Source: Veillonella absiana
GTDB taxonomy: Bacteria > Bacillota > Negativicutes > Veillonellales > Veillonellaceae
NCBI RefSeq assembly: GCF_032970905.1
Contig: NZ_JAWJZA010000002.1
DNA length: 64,000 nt
Strand: one strand, 5' to 3'
Shown: in pieces, positions 36,499 to 45,934 of the stretch
Layout of the letters: every line of letters begins with the position of its first letter
Position numbering within the stretch: the first letter of the stretch is position 1
Made by a program: the position numbers and the translations under genes
Notes under the pieces: model-generated
The model's input: only the letters and a program-made list of their open reading frames with translations
Told to the model about the DNA's origin: nothing
The model's database searches: none

Positions 36499-37360
36499 AC
36501 TCTCTAAACAACCATTTCGTTGCATTATGAATGTATTTTGCTGTTTCAGAGCGGTTCATAATATATAAATGGATACCTGGCACGTCTTGTGTTACGAGGT
36601 CCACGATTTGGTCAATGGCGTAGGCAAGGCCGGCTTCGCGAAGGGCCTCCGGGTTGTGTTCGTATTTGTTGAGGATGGCCTTGAATTTACGCGGTAATTT
36701 TGTTTCATTCATGGATACGAGGCGCATAGCCTGGCGTTGGTTTGTAATAGGCATAATGCCTGGGATGATTGGCACATCGATGCCGGCGATGCGACATTTT
36801 TCTTGGAAATCAAGGAAAATATCGTTGTCGAAGAATAATTGTGTAATGAGTTCGTCACAACCTGCATCAACTTTCTTTTTGAGGTTCTTAATATCGTCTA
36901 CGGCAGAGGCTGCTTCAGGATGGATTTCTGGGTAGCAAGCGCCAGTGATTTCAAAATGAGGGGCAATTTTTTTAATATAGGTTACCAAATCGCTAGCATA
37001 GGTAAAATCATTCACTGGTTCCATGTCAGGTAATCGGTCTCCACGAAGGGCTAAAATTTTATTGATGCCAGATTCATCTAGTCGTGTCACGATGTTGGAC
37101 ACGTCTTGTTTTGTCAGATAAATGGCTGGTAAATGGGCGATGGCAGGGATGCATAGATTATTTTGCACATGCTCTGCAATTTTGGTTGTCGTGTCGGCGA
37201 CGTTATTGTTTTTTGTGCTGTACGTTACGGAAATGGAATCGGCCTCCAAATCCTTCAAATCTTGGAGAACTTGGAATAAATTGTCTTCCCCCACTTGTGT
37301 TTTGGGAGGAAATACTTCATAGGATAATGTAGTTTTACGTAAGGGATTTGTCGTTGTCAT
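36497..37360 (-). CDS. metF: Methylenetetrahydrofolate reductase
   Basis: A 287-aa FAD enzyme making 5-methyl-THF for methionine synthesis. Family features are SYEVFPPKT at the N-terminus, SVTYST, ALRGDRLP (FAD/folate region) and TQLFFDND. Length is typical of bacterial MetF. It is divergent from a LysR regulator across a 196-base spacer. Confidence 0.94.
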   Translation of the reverse strand: MTTTNPLRKTTLSYEVFPPKTQVGEDNLFQVLQDLKDLEADSISVTYSTKNNNVADTTTKIAEHVQNNLCIPAIAHLPAIYLTKQDVSNIVTRLDESGINKILALRGDRLPDMEPVNDFTYASDLVTYIKKIAPHFEITGACYPEIHPEAASAVDDIKNLKKKVDAGCDELITQLFFDNDIFLDFQEKCRIAGIDVPIIPGIMPITNQRQAMRLVSMNETKLPRKFKAILNKYEHNPEALREAGLAYAIDQIVDLVTQDVPGIHLYIMNRSETAKYIHNATKWLFRE

Positions 37361-37556
37361 ATATGTGCCTCAATACTAGTTATGTATTATGAATGAGTAT
37401 GGTGAAAGTGTCTTAATATAAACAATATCCATATTCTAACAAGATGAGAATTGATTGAATAACTTGTATTCTATATACATTGTTATAGTTATAAACTATA
37501 ATATATATTGGAATAGAAAATAGCACAGTGCTAACAAATAAAATCAGGAGATTCAC
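37361..37556. promoter_or_regulatory. Divergent metF-lysR control region
   Basis: A 196-base AT-rich spacer between divergent genes, the classic place for LysR-type binding sites. GGTGAAAGTG lies at 37401-37410 about 40 bases from metF. I could not assign a specific operator. Confidence 0.5.
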
Positions 37557-38483
37557 ATGCGTATACAACAATTATTATATTTAGAACAAATCGTTAAAAA
37601 AGGTTCCATCAATGAAGCGGCGAAGGAGCTGTATTTAACGCAGCCGAGCTTGTCCAATGCCATTAAAGAACTGGAAGAGGAAATGGGTATCCAAATCCTT
37701 TTGCGTCAACGTAACGGCGTATCCCTCACCGAGGAAGGTCGTGAGTTCATGATGTACGCGAAACAGATTCTGGATCAAATTAATTTGATGGAGGAAAAAT
37801 ATAAATCTAATTCTCCGCGAAAACAATTGTTCTCTGTGTCGGCCCAGCATTATGCGTTCGTGGTACATGCCTTCGTTAAACTGGTGAAAGAAACGGGCGG
37901 TCAAGAATATCAATTTACCCTACGCGAAACAGAAACACAAAATATTTTGGATGATTTAACGAGCTTTAAAAGTGAGCTTGGTGTCTTATATTTAAATGAT
38001 TTTAACCGTAAGGTTATGGAAAAACTATTTAAGGAAAAGAAATTAGAATTCCATCATTTATTTACGGCTAGCCCTCACGTATTTGTGAGCCGCGATAATC
38101 CATTGGCACAACAGAGCAGCCTTACACTTGAGGATTTAGAGGATTATCCATGTTTGTCCTATGAACAAGGTGAGGAAAATTCCTTCTATTTTGCAGAGGA
38201 AATCTTGAGTACTTTGGAGCATCGCAAGAATATTACCGTATCTGACCGTGCGACGATTTTTAACTTGATGGTCGGCCTCAATGGCTATACTATCAGCTCC
38301 GGTATCATCAGTAGCGAATTGAATGATGATAAAATCATCGCTATTCCTTTAGAGGTAGAGGATGAAATTCATATCGGTTACTTGAAACACCAACAAATAG
38401 AGCTTTCACCAATTGCAGAAACCTATTTAGAATTGTTGAAAGATAATATTGAGGAATTTGGTTTTGCTGTGGCAGATGAATAA
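37557..38483 (+). CDS. LysR-family transcriptional regulator
   Basis: A 308-aa regulator with an N-terminal helix-turn-helix (residues 16-50, AAKELYLTQPSLSNAIKELE) and a substrate-binding-like effector domain. The divergent arrangement suggests that it controls metF, perhaps sensing a sulfur or methyl-cycle metabolite as MetR or CysB relatives do (inference). CAGGAG lies before the ATG. Confidence 0.88.
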   Translation: MRIQQLLYLEQIVKKGSINEAAKELYLTQPSLSNAIKELEEEMGIQILLRQRNGVSLTEEGREFMMYAKQILDQINLMEEKYKSNSPRKQLFSVSAQHYAFVVHAFVKLVKETGGQEYQFTLRETETQNILDDLTSFKSELGVLYLNDFNRKVMEKLFKEKKLEFHHLFTASPHVFVSRDNPLAQQSSLTLEDLEDYPCLSYEQGEENSFYFAEEILSTLEHRKNITVSDRATIFNLMVGLNGYTISSGIISSELNDDKIIAIPLEVEDEIHIGYLKHQQIELSPIAETYLELLKDNIEEFGFAVADE

Positions 38484-38520
38484 ATAGACTGTAGATGAGT
38501 TGGTTGATCTCAGTACATAG

Positions 38521-38551
38521 AGCGCTGATTACTGAGGTAATTGGCGCTTTT
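38521..38551 (+). terminator. Terminator after lysR gene
   Basis: AGCGCTGATTAC (38521-38532) pairs with GTAATTGGCGCT (38537-38548) with two imperfect pairs, then TTT. Confidence 0.65.
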
Positions 38552-38703
38552 GTGCATTCTAGTAGCGATAATAGCTGCACATTAGGCGTGAGTAATCCGC
38601 GCATATTGGTAGATATGGTACAGGATGTATTGAAAATCATATACTGTGTTTGTATGCGCATAGTAAAGATTACATAAAAACCTAATTAATAACTGTATTT
38701 TTG

Positions 38704-38732
38704 TTGACATATGGCACAGATAGTTGTAATAT
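38704..38732 (+). promoter_or_regulatory. Predicted his operon promoter
   Basis: A perfect TTGACA (38704-38709), a 17-base spacer and TAATAT (38727-38732). Confidence 0.65.
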
Positions 38733-38885
38733 TGGTTCATCACTTTAATACGCTAAATAAATAAAGGAAAGATTATCGTATTAAAAAGCATAGAAAATAG
38801 ATCGTATTTAGAACTGAATTATATAGTATTAAATGCATAGATTCTATCATTGTAGTAGGCACTATTGAGGAATAAAGAGGGACAT

Positions 38886-40043
38886 ATGATACGTAAACAA
38901 TTGCCACAGGGGTTCCGTGATGAATTCGGGGCACTGGCACAGAAAAAAGAACAAGTAAGTCGCTATTTGTTGACGGGCTTTCACAAACGAGGGTACACAA
39001 AAATCTCTACACCATTGATGGAGTACAAGGATGTATTTGATGGGTATGTATTAGATAGTCAACAAGGGGTGTATGAATTTGTGGACACGGCCACAGGAAA
39101 CCTTGTGTTGCGTCCGGATTTGACGCTACCTATTGCACGATTTTTGTCTACCACAAAGGTGAAAATGCCTAAAAAATTCTATTATTTAGGAGATGTGTTG
39201 GCACTCAATCAAGAGCATCGTGGTAATGCGAACCAAGTGACACAAGCCGGCGTTGAGCTCGTTGGATATAGTTCCATCAAGGCGGAGATTGAATGTATGC
39301 TCATCATCAGCCGCGTGAATCGCGAATTGTTGGGCGGTCGCTTGTACTTGGAATTGAGCGATGCGAGATTTGCAGAATCCATTGCGGAGGCATTGGGATT
39401 AACAGCGGATGAAAAAAATGCGTTATTTAATGCATTATTTTATAAAAATCTACCAGTTTATGATACATTGATTCAACAATACGAAGGGAATGCATTGTAT
39501 CCATTTCTAGAATGTTGGCCTCGTTTATTTGGTTCTGTTGAGGAAATTCAAGGCGAATTGGCTCGCATCATCTTACCGATGACGGCGCAACGTATTGTAG
39601 ATAATGTATTTAATTTGGCGCAGACAGTGGAATCTATTTCTGGACAGCAAGTACGCATCGATTTTAGTAGTAAGGCACCACAAGATTACTACACAGGCAT
39701 CACGTTCCGTGGCTATGTGGATGGTGTGGCCTCTTATATTGTCAGCGGTGGTCGTTATGATCAATTGTTGGCGAATTTTCAAGAACAGCCTGAATGTGCA
39801 GTGGGAATGGCCTTTGATATCGATGTATTAACTGCAGTGGCGGACATCGACGAATCACAGTACGACAAGGCTCTCGTATATTTTGAACAAGAACAATGGC
39901 AGGCGGCTCGTGAGCTTCTTGAAAGCAATGACGAGTATAGCGTGGCCATGGCGGATTCTTTAGAGGATGCACGCAAATTAGCGAAACAAGAAGGTGTACA
40001 GTTAATGATAGTTTCAGCGGAAGGGGTGAAGGTAGATGCTTAA
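38886..40043 (+). CDS. hisZ: ATP phosphoribosyltransferase regulatory subunit
   Basis: A 385-aa HisS-like protein without tRNA ligase function that binds short HisG and makes it active and histidine-sensitive. Class II motifs are LRPDLTLPIARF and YYTGITFRGY. The start at 38886 has AAAGAGGG upstream; an earlier TTG at 38865 lacks a site. It overlaps hisG by 8 bases, so subunits are coupled. Confidence 0.93.
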   Translation: MIRKQLPQGFRDEFGALAQKKEQVSRYLLTGFHKRGYTKISTPLMEYKDVFDGYVLDSQQGVYEFVDTATGNLVLRPDLTLPIARFLSTTKVKMPKKFYYLGDVLALNQEHRGNANQVTQAGVELVGYSSIKAEIECMLIISRVNRELLGGRLYLELSDARFAESIAEALGLTADEKNALFNALFYKNLPVYDTLIQQYEGNALYPFLECWPRLFGSVEEIQGELARIILPMTAQRIVDNVFNLAQTVESISGQQVRIDFSSKAPQDYYTGITFRGYVDGVASYIVSGGRYDQLLANFQEQPECAVGMAFDIDVLTAVADIDESQYDKALVYFEQEQWQAARELLESNDEYSVAMADSLEDARKLAKQEGVQLMIVSAEGVKVDA

Positions 40044-40680
40044 AATCGCGTTAACAAAAGGTCGTGTTGAAGAACAAGCGATTCCATTATTAGAGGCCTG
40101 TGGCATCGACTGCGAACCTCTGCGCAATAAAAAACGTAAACTTGTCATCCCATTGGGGGATGATTTAGAGGTCATCTTGGTGAAAGGCGGCGACGTCCTC
40201 ACATACCTTAACAATGGTGTTGTGGATCTTGGTATCGTCGGTAGTGATGTGCTAGACGAACAACAAAATGTAGGCTATGAATTGCTAGATTTAAAAACAG
40301 GTGTATGCCGATTCATCTTGGCATCCTTGGCAGAATACAATCCTGATGAGGGCCGACGTCAAACTATCGGTACAAAATATCCGAACATCACGAAAGAATA
40401 CTTTGCTAAGCAAGGCAAGGACGTGGAAATTATTAAAATCGAAGGTTCTGTGGAACTAGCACCACTCATCGGCCTAGCTGATGCTATCGTAGATATCACG
40501 GAAACAGGCACCACACTTCGTGAAAATAATTTGAAAATTTTTGATTGGTTGCGACCAATTTCTACACGCCTCGTGGTTAATCCATTGGCATTAAAACAAA
40601 AACGTAATGAAATTTTCCCATTGGTGAACAAAATGAAAGCCACCATTGAGGAACGTGAAGCGGCTAAAAAAGAAGCGTAG
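40036..40680 (+). CDS. hisG: ATP phosphoribosyltransferase, short form
   Basis: A 214-aa catalytic subunit performing the first step of histidine synthesis. It begins KIALTKGRVEEQAIPLL and has the PRPP-binding DIVDITETGTTLRENNL type segment (VDITETGTTLRENN). It lacks the C-terminal regulatory domain of long HisG, which matches the presence of hisZ. Confidence 0.95.
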   Translation: MLKIALTKGRVEEQAIPLLEACGIDCEPLRNKKRKLVIPLGDDLEVILVKGGDVLTYLNNGVVDLGIVGSDVLDEQQNVGYELLDLKTGVCRFILASLAEYNPDEGRRQTIGTKYPNITKEYFAKQGKDVEIIKIEGSVELAPLIGLADAIVDITETGTTLRENNLKIFDWLRPISTRLVVNPLALKQKRNEIFPLVNKMKATIEEREAAKKEA

Positions 40681-40825
40681 TGTGCTGTGTGTTTAGGGGT
40701 TTTCACAAGAGAAAAAGAGACGAACATTTATATAAAAACGCGACGTGAGAAATCGCAGATATACAAGCGTTAAACGCTAATACGTAAGGCGACGTGGTCG
40801 CTAGAGAAACGGATTGAGGTAGGAC
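40681..40825 (+). other. Hairpin spacer between hisG and hisD
   Basis: A 145-base spacer with an AGCGTT-A-AACGCT stem (about 40764-40776) inside larger pairings of GCGACG-type blocks. TTTTCACAAG occurs near its start. No gene. Confidence 0.5.
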
Positions 40826-42103
40826 ATGAAAATTTATCGTGAATCATTAGAAAAAATGATTGAAATTACAACTGAGTATACGAGCCAAACTACGGACATG
40901 ACCATTGAAAAAACGGTGTATGACATCATTCAAGACGTTATTCAAAACGGTGATGCAGCACTTCGTGCGTATGGTGAAAAATTCGACAAAGTAACGGTAG
41001 AGAATTTGAAAGTGGATCAAGCGGACATCGACAAAGCCTATGATTCCATTCCTGAAGATTTGAAAGCCGCATTATTAAAGGCAAAAGCGAACATCACTGA
41101 ATTCCATGCACGCGAAAAGGAACAAGGTTTCGTTGATATGGATACACCAGGCATCCTTCGTGGTCAAAAGGTAACACCGTTGAAACGCGTGGGCCTCTAT
41201 GTTCCTGGCGGCACAGCAGCGTACCCATCCACTATCATGATGAGTGCCATCCCAGCGAAAATCGCTGGCGTAAAAGAAATCGTTATGGTTACACCTCCTC
41301 AAAAGGATGGCATTGCACCAGCTGTATTGGCAGCGGCAAAAATCGCGGGCGTTGATGCGGTATACCAAGTAGGCGGTGCCCAAGGCGTAGCGGCATTGGC
41401 ATATGGTACAGAATCCGTTCCTAAAGTAGATAAAATCGTTGGTCCTGGCAACATCTTCGTAGCCACTGCAAAACGCCAAGTATTCGGTCAAGTATCTATC
41501 GATATGATTGCGGGCCCATCCGAAATAGGTATACTCGCAGATGACAGCGCTAACCCTGTTCACCTCGCAGCAGATTTATTGTCCCAAGCAGAACATGATG
41601 CGCGGGCTCGTGCTATTTTGATCACAAATAGCGAAGACTTGGCTAATAAAGTATCTGACGAAGTAGAACGTCAATTGAAATTGTTGCCTCGTGAAGCCAT
41701 CGCTCGTCCTGCTATCGAAGAACGTAGCTTTATCGCTATCATGGATAGCATTGAAGATATGTTCACATTGATGAACGAAGTAGCGCCTGAGCATTTGGAA
41801 ATTCAGTTGCCAGACCCAGTACAATATATGAGCATGGTGGAAAATGCAGGCTCTGTATTCCTTGGTCAATATGCGGCGGAACCATTGGGAGATTACATCG
41901 GTGGTCCAAACCACGTATTGCCTACAAGCGGTACGGCTCGATTCTCCTCACCTCTTGGGGTGTATGACTTCGTGAAACGTACGTCCTTCATGCAATTCTC
42001 TAAATCTCGTTTAGAGGAATTGGCTGGTCACATCACAACATTGGCGCGTACCGAAGGTCTGGAGGCGCATGCTCGTGCTATTGAAGTACGTTTTGAAAAA
42101 TAA
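40826..42103 (+). CDS. hisD: Histidinol dehydrogenase
   Basis: A 425-aa enzyme for the last two oxidations to histidine. It shows VPGGTAAYPSTIMM, VGPGNIFVA, DMIAGPSEIGI and the zinc-site region LLSQAEHDARA, with a further ligand near GPNHVLPTSGTARF. Length is typical. Confidence 0.96.
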   Translation: MKIYRESLEKMIEITTEYTSQTTDMTIEKTVYDIIQDVIQNGDAALRAYGEKFDKVTVENLKVDQADIDKAYDSIPEDLKAALLKAKANITEFHAREKEQGFVDMDTPGILRGQKVTPLKRVGLYVPGGTAAYPSTIMMSAIPAKIAGVKEIVMVTPPQKDGIAPAVLAAAKIAGVDAVYQVGGAQGVAALAYGTESVPKVDKIVGPGNIFVATAKRQVFGQVSIDMIAGPSEIGILADDSANPVHLAADLLSQAEHDARARAILITNSEDLANKVSDEVERQLKLLPREAIARPAIEERSFIAIMDSIEDMFTLMNEVAPEHLEIQLPDPVQYMSMVENAGSVFLGQYAAEPLGDYIGGPNHVLPTSGTARFSSPLGVYDFVKRTSFMQFSKSRLEELAGHITTLARTEGLEAHARAIEVRFEK

Positions 42104-42203
42104 ATTGTATCGCGCTCGGCCGTTGATGCTCATTCATCAGCGACTGTGCGCATTGTATACCGCAGAGAAAATGGTGCGTTAATTAGCATCATGTGAGGTT
42201 TTT
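42104..42203 (+). other. Hairpin spacer between hisD and hisB
   Basis: GCGC (42112-42115) and GCGC (42148-42151) bracket a stem of CGTTGATG with CATCAGCG. There is no T-run, so it is likely an RNA stability or processing element. Confidence 0.5.
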
Positions 42204-42803
42204 ATGACGACAACAACGAATCGTTGCGCGCAGGTGCAACGGACAACGGCAGAAACAGATATTTTAATCGACCTTCAACTCGATGGCAACCAAGGCATTT
42301 ACGTGGAAACGGGCATCGGTTTCTTTGACCATATGCTCCATCTATTTGCGAAACATGGCCGTTTTGGTCTCACTGTGAAAGCCAAAGGCGACACGTATAT
42401 CGATGCACATCATACCGTTGAGGATATCGGTATTGCCCTCGGAGAGGCCTTGGTAAAAGCGCTGGGTGACAAAGCCGGCATCGAGCGTTATGGTGATACA
42501 TGGGTGCCAATGGATGAGGCGTTAACACAAGTTGTCATCGACTTGAGCGGTCGTCCATTCCTAGTATTTAAAGGCGAGTTCCAAATACAATTGTTGGGTA
42601 ATTTTGAAACAGAATTGGTAGAGGATTTCTTCCAGGCCCTAGCTTTCACAGCGAAAATGAATTTACATATCCGCAATGAATATGGTCGCAACACGCACCA
42701 CATTATTGAAAGTATGTTCAAGGCCACAGGTCGTGCATTGCGCAAGGCCGTGACCATTAATCCTGAAATCGAAGGCGTGAATTCCACGAAAGGTGTGATT
42801 TAA
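42204..42803 (+). CDS. hisB: Imidazoleglycerol-phosphate dehydratase
   Basis: A 199-aa single-function HisB without the phosphatase domain found in enterobacteria. Mn-binding His clusters are in FFDHMLHLFAKHG, DAHHTVEDIGI and NTHHIIES. Start and stop overlap hisH by one base. Confidence 0.96.
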   Translation: MTTTTNRCAQVQRTTAETDILIDLQLDGNQGIYVETGIGFFDHMLHLFAKHGRFGLTVKAKGDTYIDAHHTVEDIGIALGEALVKALGDKAGIERYGDTWVPMDEALTQVVIDLSGRPFLVFKGEFQIQLLGNFETELVEDFFQALAFTAKMNLHIRNEYGRNTHHIIESMFKATGRALRKAVTINPEIEGVNSTKGVI

Positions 42804-43414
42804 TGATAGCCATCGTTGATTATGATGCGGGGAATACGTTCAACGTACAAAAGGCCTTTGCTCATCTTGGCGTGGATACTGTGTTGACAGCGGATCCAGA
42901 GGTCATTTTGAACTCTGACGGCGTAGTGTTACCTGGTGTAGGCGCCTTTAAGGCGGCTATGGATACCTTGGTGGAACGCAAGCTCGTGGACGTGTTAAAA
43001 CAAGTAGCCGAGAAAAATATTCCATTATTGGGTATTTGCTTGGGGATGCAATTATTGTTTGATTCCTCCACAGAATACGGCCTTACAGAAGGCCTTGGCC
43101 TCATTCCAGGCACCGTAGAGGCACTACCGGCTGATTTAGGTCTCATGATTCCTCATATGGGTTGGAACCAAAATCTTGTGAAAAACCACAGCAGCATTTT
43201 CGCTGACGTAGCGGATAGAGAATATACATATTTCGTGCATTCTTATTATGCGAAATGCGATGACCAATATATTACAACTACAGCCGATTATGGTGTGGAT
43301 GTGCCAGGCATCGTGGAACGGGATAGTGTATATGGTATGCAGTTCCATCCGGAAAAAAGTGCCCATGTAGGCCTTAATTTACTCAGAACCTTTGTGGAAC
43401 GGACGAAAGGATAA
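42803..43414 (+). CDS. hisH: Imidazole glycerol phosphate synthase, glutaminase subunit
   Basis: A 203-aa class I amidotransferase supplying ammonia to HisF. The catalytic Cys is in GICLGMQLLF and the His-Glu pair in MQFHPEKS. The ATG overlaps the hisB stop (TAATG). Confidence 0.95.
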   Translation: MIAIVDYDAGNTFNVQKAFAHLGVDTVLTADPEVILNSDGVVLPGVGAFKAAMDTLVERKLVDVLKQVAEKNIPLLGICLGMQLLFDSSTEYGLTEGLGLIPGTVEALPADLGLMIPHMGWNQNLVKNHSSIFADVADREYTYFVHSYYAKCDDQYITTTADYGVDVPGIVERDSVYGMQFHPEKSAHVGLNLLRTFVERTKG

Positions 43415-43416
43415 CT

Positions 43417-44232
43417 ATGATTTTTCCAGCAATCGATTTACAGAACGGTCGTAGTGTGCGTTTGTACAAAGGCGACTTTGAAAAAGAAACTATTATTAAT
43501 CCTGATCCAGTGGACCAGGCACAGCAATATGAAGCAGCTGGCGTGCAGGCCTTGCACCTCGTCGATTTAGACGGCGCCAAGGCGGGCAAACCAGTGAATA
43601 CAGATGTGGCGAAACGCGTGCGTGCAGCCTTTTCTGGTATTTTGGAAATTGGCGGCGGCATTCGTGACGAAGCAGCTGTGAAATTATATATGGATATGGG
43701 CATTGACCGTATCATCTTGGGTTCCGTGGCTTTGAAAAATCCAGAACTCACTAAAAACCTGCTCAAAACCTATGGCGGTGAAAGAATCGTTATCGGCGTA
43801 GATGGCTTTGATGGCAAGGTGGCTACGGAAGGTTGGCTTGAACAATCCGACGTAACTATGAGTGCGCTCATCTCCGTTATGATGGAGGCCGGCGCAAAAC
43901 ACTTTATCGTAACGGACGTAAACCGTGATGGCACTATGCAAGGTGCGAACGAGGATTTGCTTGAAAGTTTACAAAAGGAATTCCCTAATGGCAATATTAT
44001 TGCCTCTGGTGGTATCCGTAACGCTGACGATATCCGTTCCTTGCAATCCAAGGGCATCAAGGATAGCGTGCTAGGTAAGGCGTTATATGAAGGTACCATT
44101 ACCCTTGAGGAAATTGCTGACATGAACGTGGCTGAGCAGCAAGCGAATAATGCAACAAATGCAACTGCTAATAGCGCAACTAATGCAGCTGGTGGTAATG
44201 GCAAATTAGACGCAAGTAAGGCGGTGGATTGA
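43417..44232 (+). CDS. hisA: Phosphoribosylformimino-5-aminoimidazole carboxamide ribotide isomerase
   Basis: A 271-aa TIM-barrel isomerase starting IFPAIDLQNGRSVRLYKG with the catalytic Asp, and a second phosphate-binding half with VTDVNRDGTMQG and ASGGIRNADD. HisA is usually about 240 residues. The last 30 or so here form an extra tail rich in Asn, Ala and Thr that is probably disordered and has no counterpart in the usual fold. Confidence 0.95.
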   Translation: MIFPAIDLQNGRSVRLYKGDFEKETIINPDPVDQAQQYEAAGVQALHLVDLDGAKAGKPVNTDVAKRVRAAFSGILEIGGGIRDEAAVKLYMDMGIDRIILGSVALKNPELTKNLLKTYGGERIVIGVDGFDGKVATEGWLEQSDVTMSALISVMMEAGAKHFIVTDVNRDGTMQGANEDLLESLQKEFPNGNIIASGGIRNADDIRSLQSKGIKDSVLGKALYEGTITLEEIADMNVAEQQANNATNATANSATNAAGGNGKLDASKAVD

Positions 44233-44233
44233 T

Positions 44234-44992
44234 ATGTTAGCGAAACGAATCATTCCATGCCTCGACGTAGACAACGGACGCGTTAAAAAAGGCGTAAATT
44301 TTATCAATTTGGTGGACGTAGGCGATCCAGTGCAAATTTCTGCATCCTATGAGGAGCAAGGCGCTGATGAGCTCGTATTTTTAGATATTACCGCCACAAC
44401 AGAACGCCGCGATACCTTCAAGGACGTGGTCATGGATATTTCTAAAGAAGTATTCATGCCCCTAACCGTAGGTGGTGGTATTCGTACCGTTGAAGATATG
44501 CAACATTTATTACAAGCTGGGGCGGATAAGATTTCTTTGAACTCTGCGGCGTTGGCGAATCCAGAACTCATTCGTGAGGGGGCTCAAAAATTCGGTAATC
44601 AATGTATCGTCGTAGCCATCGACGTGAAAACAGATCCTGTGACGGGGCGTCGCTATGCCTATACGCATGGGGGCCGAAAAAAAACGGAACGCCTCGCCAT
44701 TGAATGGGCGAAGGAGGCCGTATCCCTTGGTGCTGGCGAATTGCTCGTAACGAGCATGGACAAGGACGGCACAAAATCTGGCTTTGACATCGACCTATAC
44801 CGCGAGCTTGGCGACGCCGTTGATGTGCCAATCATCGCCTCTGGTGGTGCCGGTACGCTACAACATTTCGTAGACGTATTTGAACAAACCAAGGTAACAG
44901 GCGCTCTGGCAGCCTCCATTTTTCACTTTGGTGAAATGACCATTAGCGATGTGAAATCTGAATTGCGTAAACACGGAATTAGCGTTCGTTAA
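44234..44992 (+). CDS. hisF: Imidazole glycerol phosphate synthase, cyclase subunit
   Basis: A 252-aa TIM barrel that works with HisH. It begins LAKRIIPCLDVDNGRVKKGV with the catalytic Asp and has TSMDKDGTKSGFD containing the second. It starts one base after hisA. Confidence 0.96.
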   Translation: MLAKRIIPCLDVDNGRVKKGVNFINLVDVGDPVQISASYEEQGADELVFLDITATTERRDTFKDVVMDISKEVFMPLTVGGGIRTVEDMQHLLQAGADKISLNSAALANPELIREGAQKFGNQCIVVAIDVKTDPVTGRRYAYTHGGRKKTERLAIEWAKEAVSLGAGELLVTSMDKDGTKSGFDIDLYRELGDAVDVPIIASGGAGTLQHFVDVFEQTKVTGALAASIFHFGEMTISDVKSELRKHGISVR

Positions 44993-45161
44993 TATGATGA
45001 AAGCTACGCAACAGGTTCACGTTTTCAGCATCATACTGATGAACGGTAATCGTGAGGCGTAGCTTTCGCAAGCGAATTCATAGCAAGTCAGCATTAAACT
45101 AGCAGTAAATATACTGCTGAACTGTTACGGCGCTTTCAAAAAATAGATGTAAGGAGCAACA
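44993..45161 (+). other. Hairpin spacer between hisF and hisI
   Basis: GAAAGCTACGC (44999-45009) pairs perfectly with GCGTAGCTTTC (45057-45067), enclosing a TCACG / CGTGA stem. GCTTTCA occurs again at 45132-45138, close to hisI. No T-run follows, so the operon probably continues through it. Confidence 0.6.
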
Positions 45162-45482
45162 ATGAATCCTGATTTTAAAAAGGGCAACGGCTTGCTGCCA
45201 ACGGTGGTGACCGATGCAAATACAAAAGAAGTGCTCATGGTAGCATGGATGAACGAAGAGAGTTTCAAAAAGACAAAGGAAACAAAGGAAACTTGGTTCT
45301 GGAGTCGTTCTCGTCAAGAGCTATGGCATAAAGGTGGTACGAGCGGTAATGTGCAACGCGTGGTGCGCATGGCGCTAGATTGCGATCTAGATACATTGCT
45401 CGTAGAGGTTATCCCTAATGGACCAGCGTGCCATACGGGGGCGACGAGCTGTTTCTTTAACGAAATTCCGCTAGAAAAATAA
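45162..45482 (+). CDS. hisI: Phosphoribosyl-AMP cyclohydrolase
   Basis: A 106-aa zinc/magnesium enzyme that opens the purine ring of PR-AMP. The ligand pattern DCDLDTLL and PNGPACHTGATSCFF is the family signature. It is separate from hisE, not fused as in enterobacteria. GGAG lies before the ATG. Confidence 0.96.
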   Translation: MNPDFKKGNGLLPTVVTDANTKEVLMVAWMNEESFKKTKETKETWFWSRSRQELWHKGGTSGNVQRVVRMALDCDLDTLLVEVIPNGPACHTGATSCFFNEIPLEK

Positions 45483-45595
45483 TACGAGGCTTATAAACGC
45501 GATTTCCTTAATGCTGTGAGAAAATCGTTGTAACATAGCCTGACAATATATTGATGAACAGAGATGTGAAGTAACTTTCACAAAACGAGGCCATT
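45483..45595 (+). other. Hairpin spacer between hisI and hisE
   Basis: GGCT and AGCC near the ends and GCGATTT / AAATCG inside allow a long imperfect hairpin (about 45488-45539). ACTTTCAC is at 45575-45582, 15 bases before hisE. Confidence 0.5.
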
Positions 45596-45922
45596 ATGAA
45601 CGGACAAGAATTGAACGAATTATACGCAGTCATTGCGGACCGCAAAGCCAATCCAAAAGAAGGTTCCTACACGAATTATTTATTCGACAAGGGATTGGAC
45701 AAAATCTTGAAAAAAGTGGGCGAAGAAACCACAGAAGTTGTGATTGCGGCCAAAAATACAGATCCACAAGAGGTTATCTACGAATCTGCTGATTTGTTGT
45801 ACCATTTGTTGGTATTGCTCGTGGAAAAAGGCATCCCTTACGAAGCCATCACAGAAGAATTGGCGAAACGCGAAGGCCTTGTGAGCAAAACAACGGATCG
45901 ACCAGAAATCGACAATTTATAA
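45596..45922 (+). CDS. hisE: Phosphoribosyl-ATP pyrophosphatase
   Basis: A 108-aa MazG-like all-alpha enzyme. The metal-binding pattern KVGEETTEVVIAAK and YESADLLYHLLVLL is typical. It acts between HisG and HisI. Confidence 0.95.
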   Translation: MNGQELNELYAVIADRKANPKEGSYTNYLFDKGLDKILKKVGEETTEVVIAAKNTDPQEVIYESADLLYHLLVLLVEKGIPYEAITEELAKREGLVSKTTDRPEIDNL

Positions 45923-45934
45923 AGGAGGCCAACA

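Larger units (their letters stand above)
38484..38885. other. Gap before the his operon
   Basis: It contains the lysR terminator and the his promoter at 38704-38732, leaving a leader of about 145 bases. No T-box or His-rich leader peptide is visible in it. Confidence 0.55.

Noticed and set aside
38733..38885. Histidine T-box or leader peptide before hisZ
   Set aside because: No GGTGGNACCGCG-type sequence, no terminator and no His-rich short frame.
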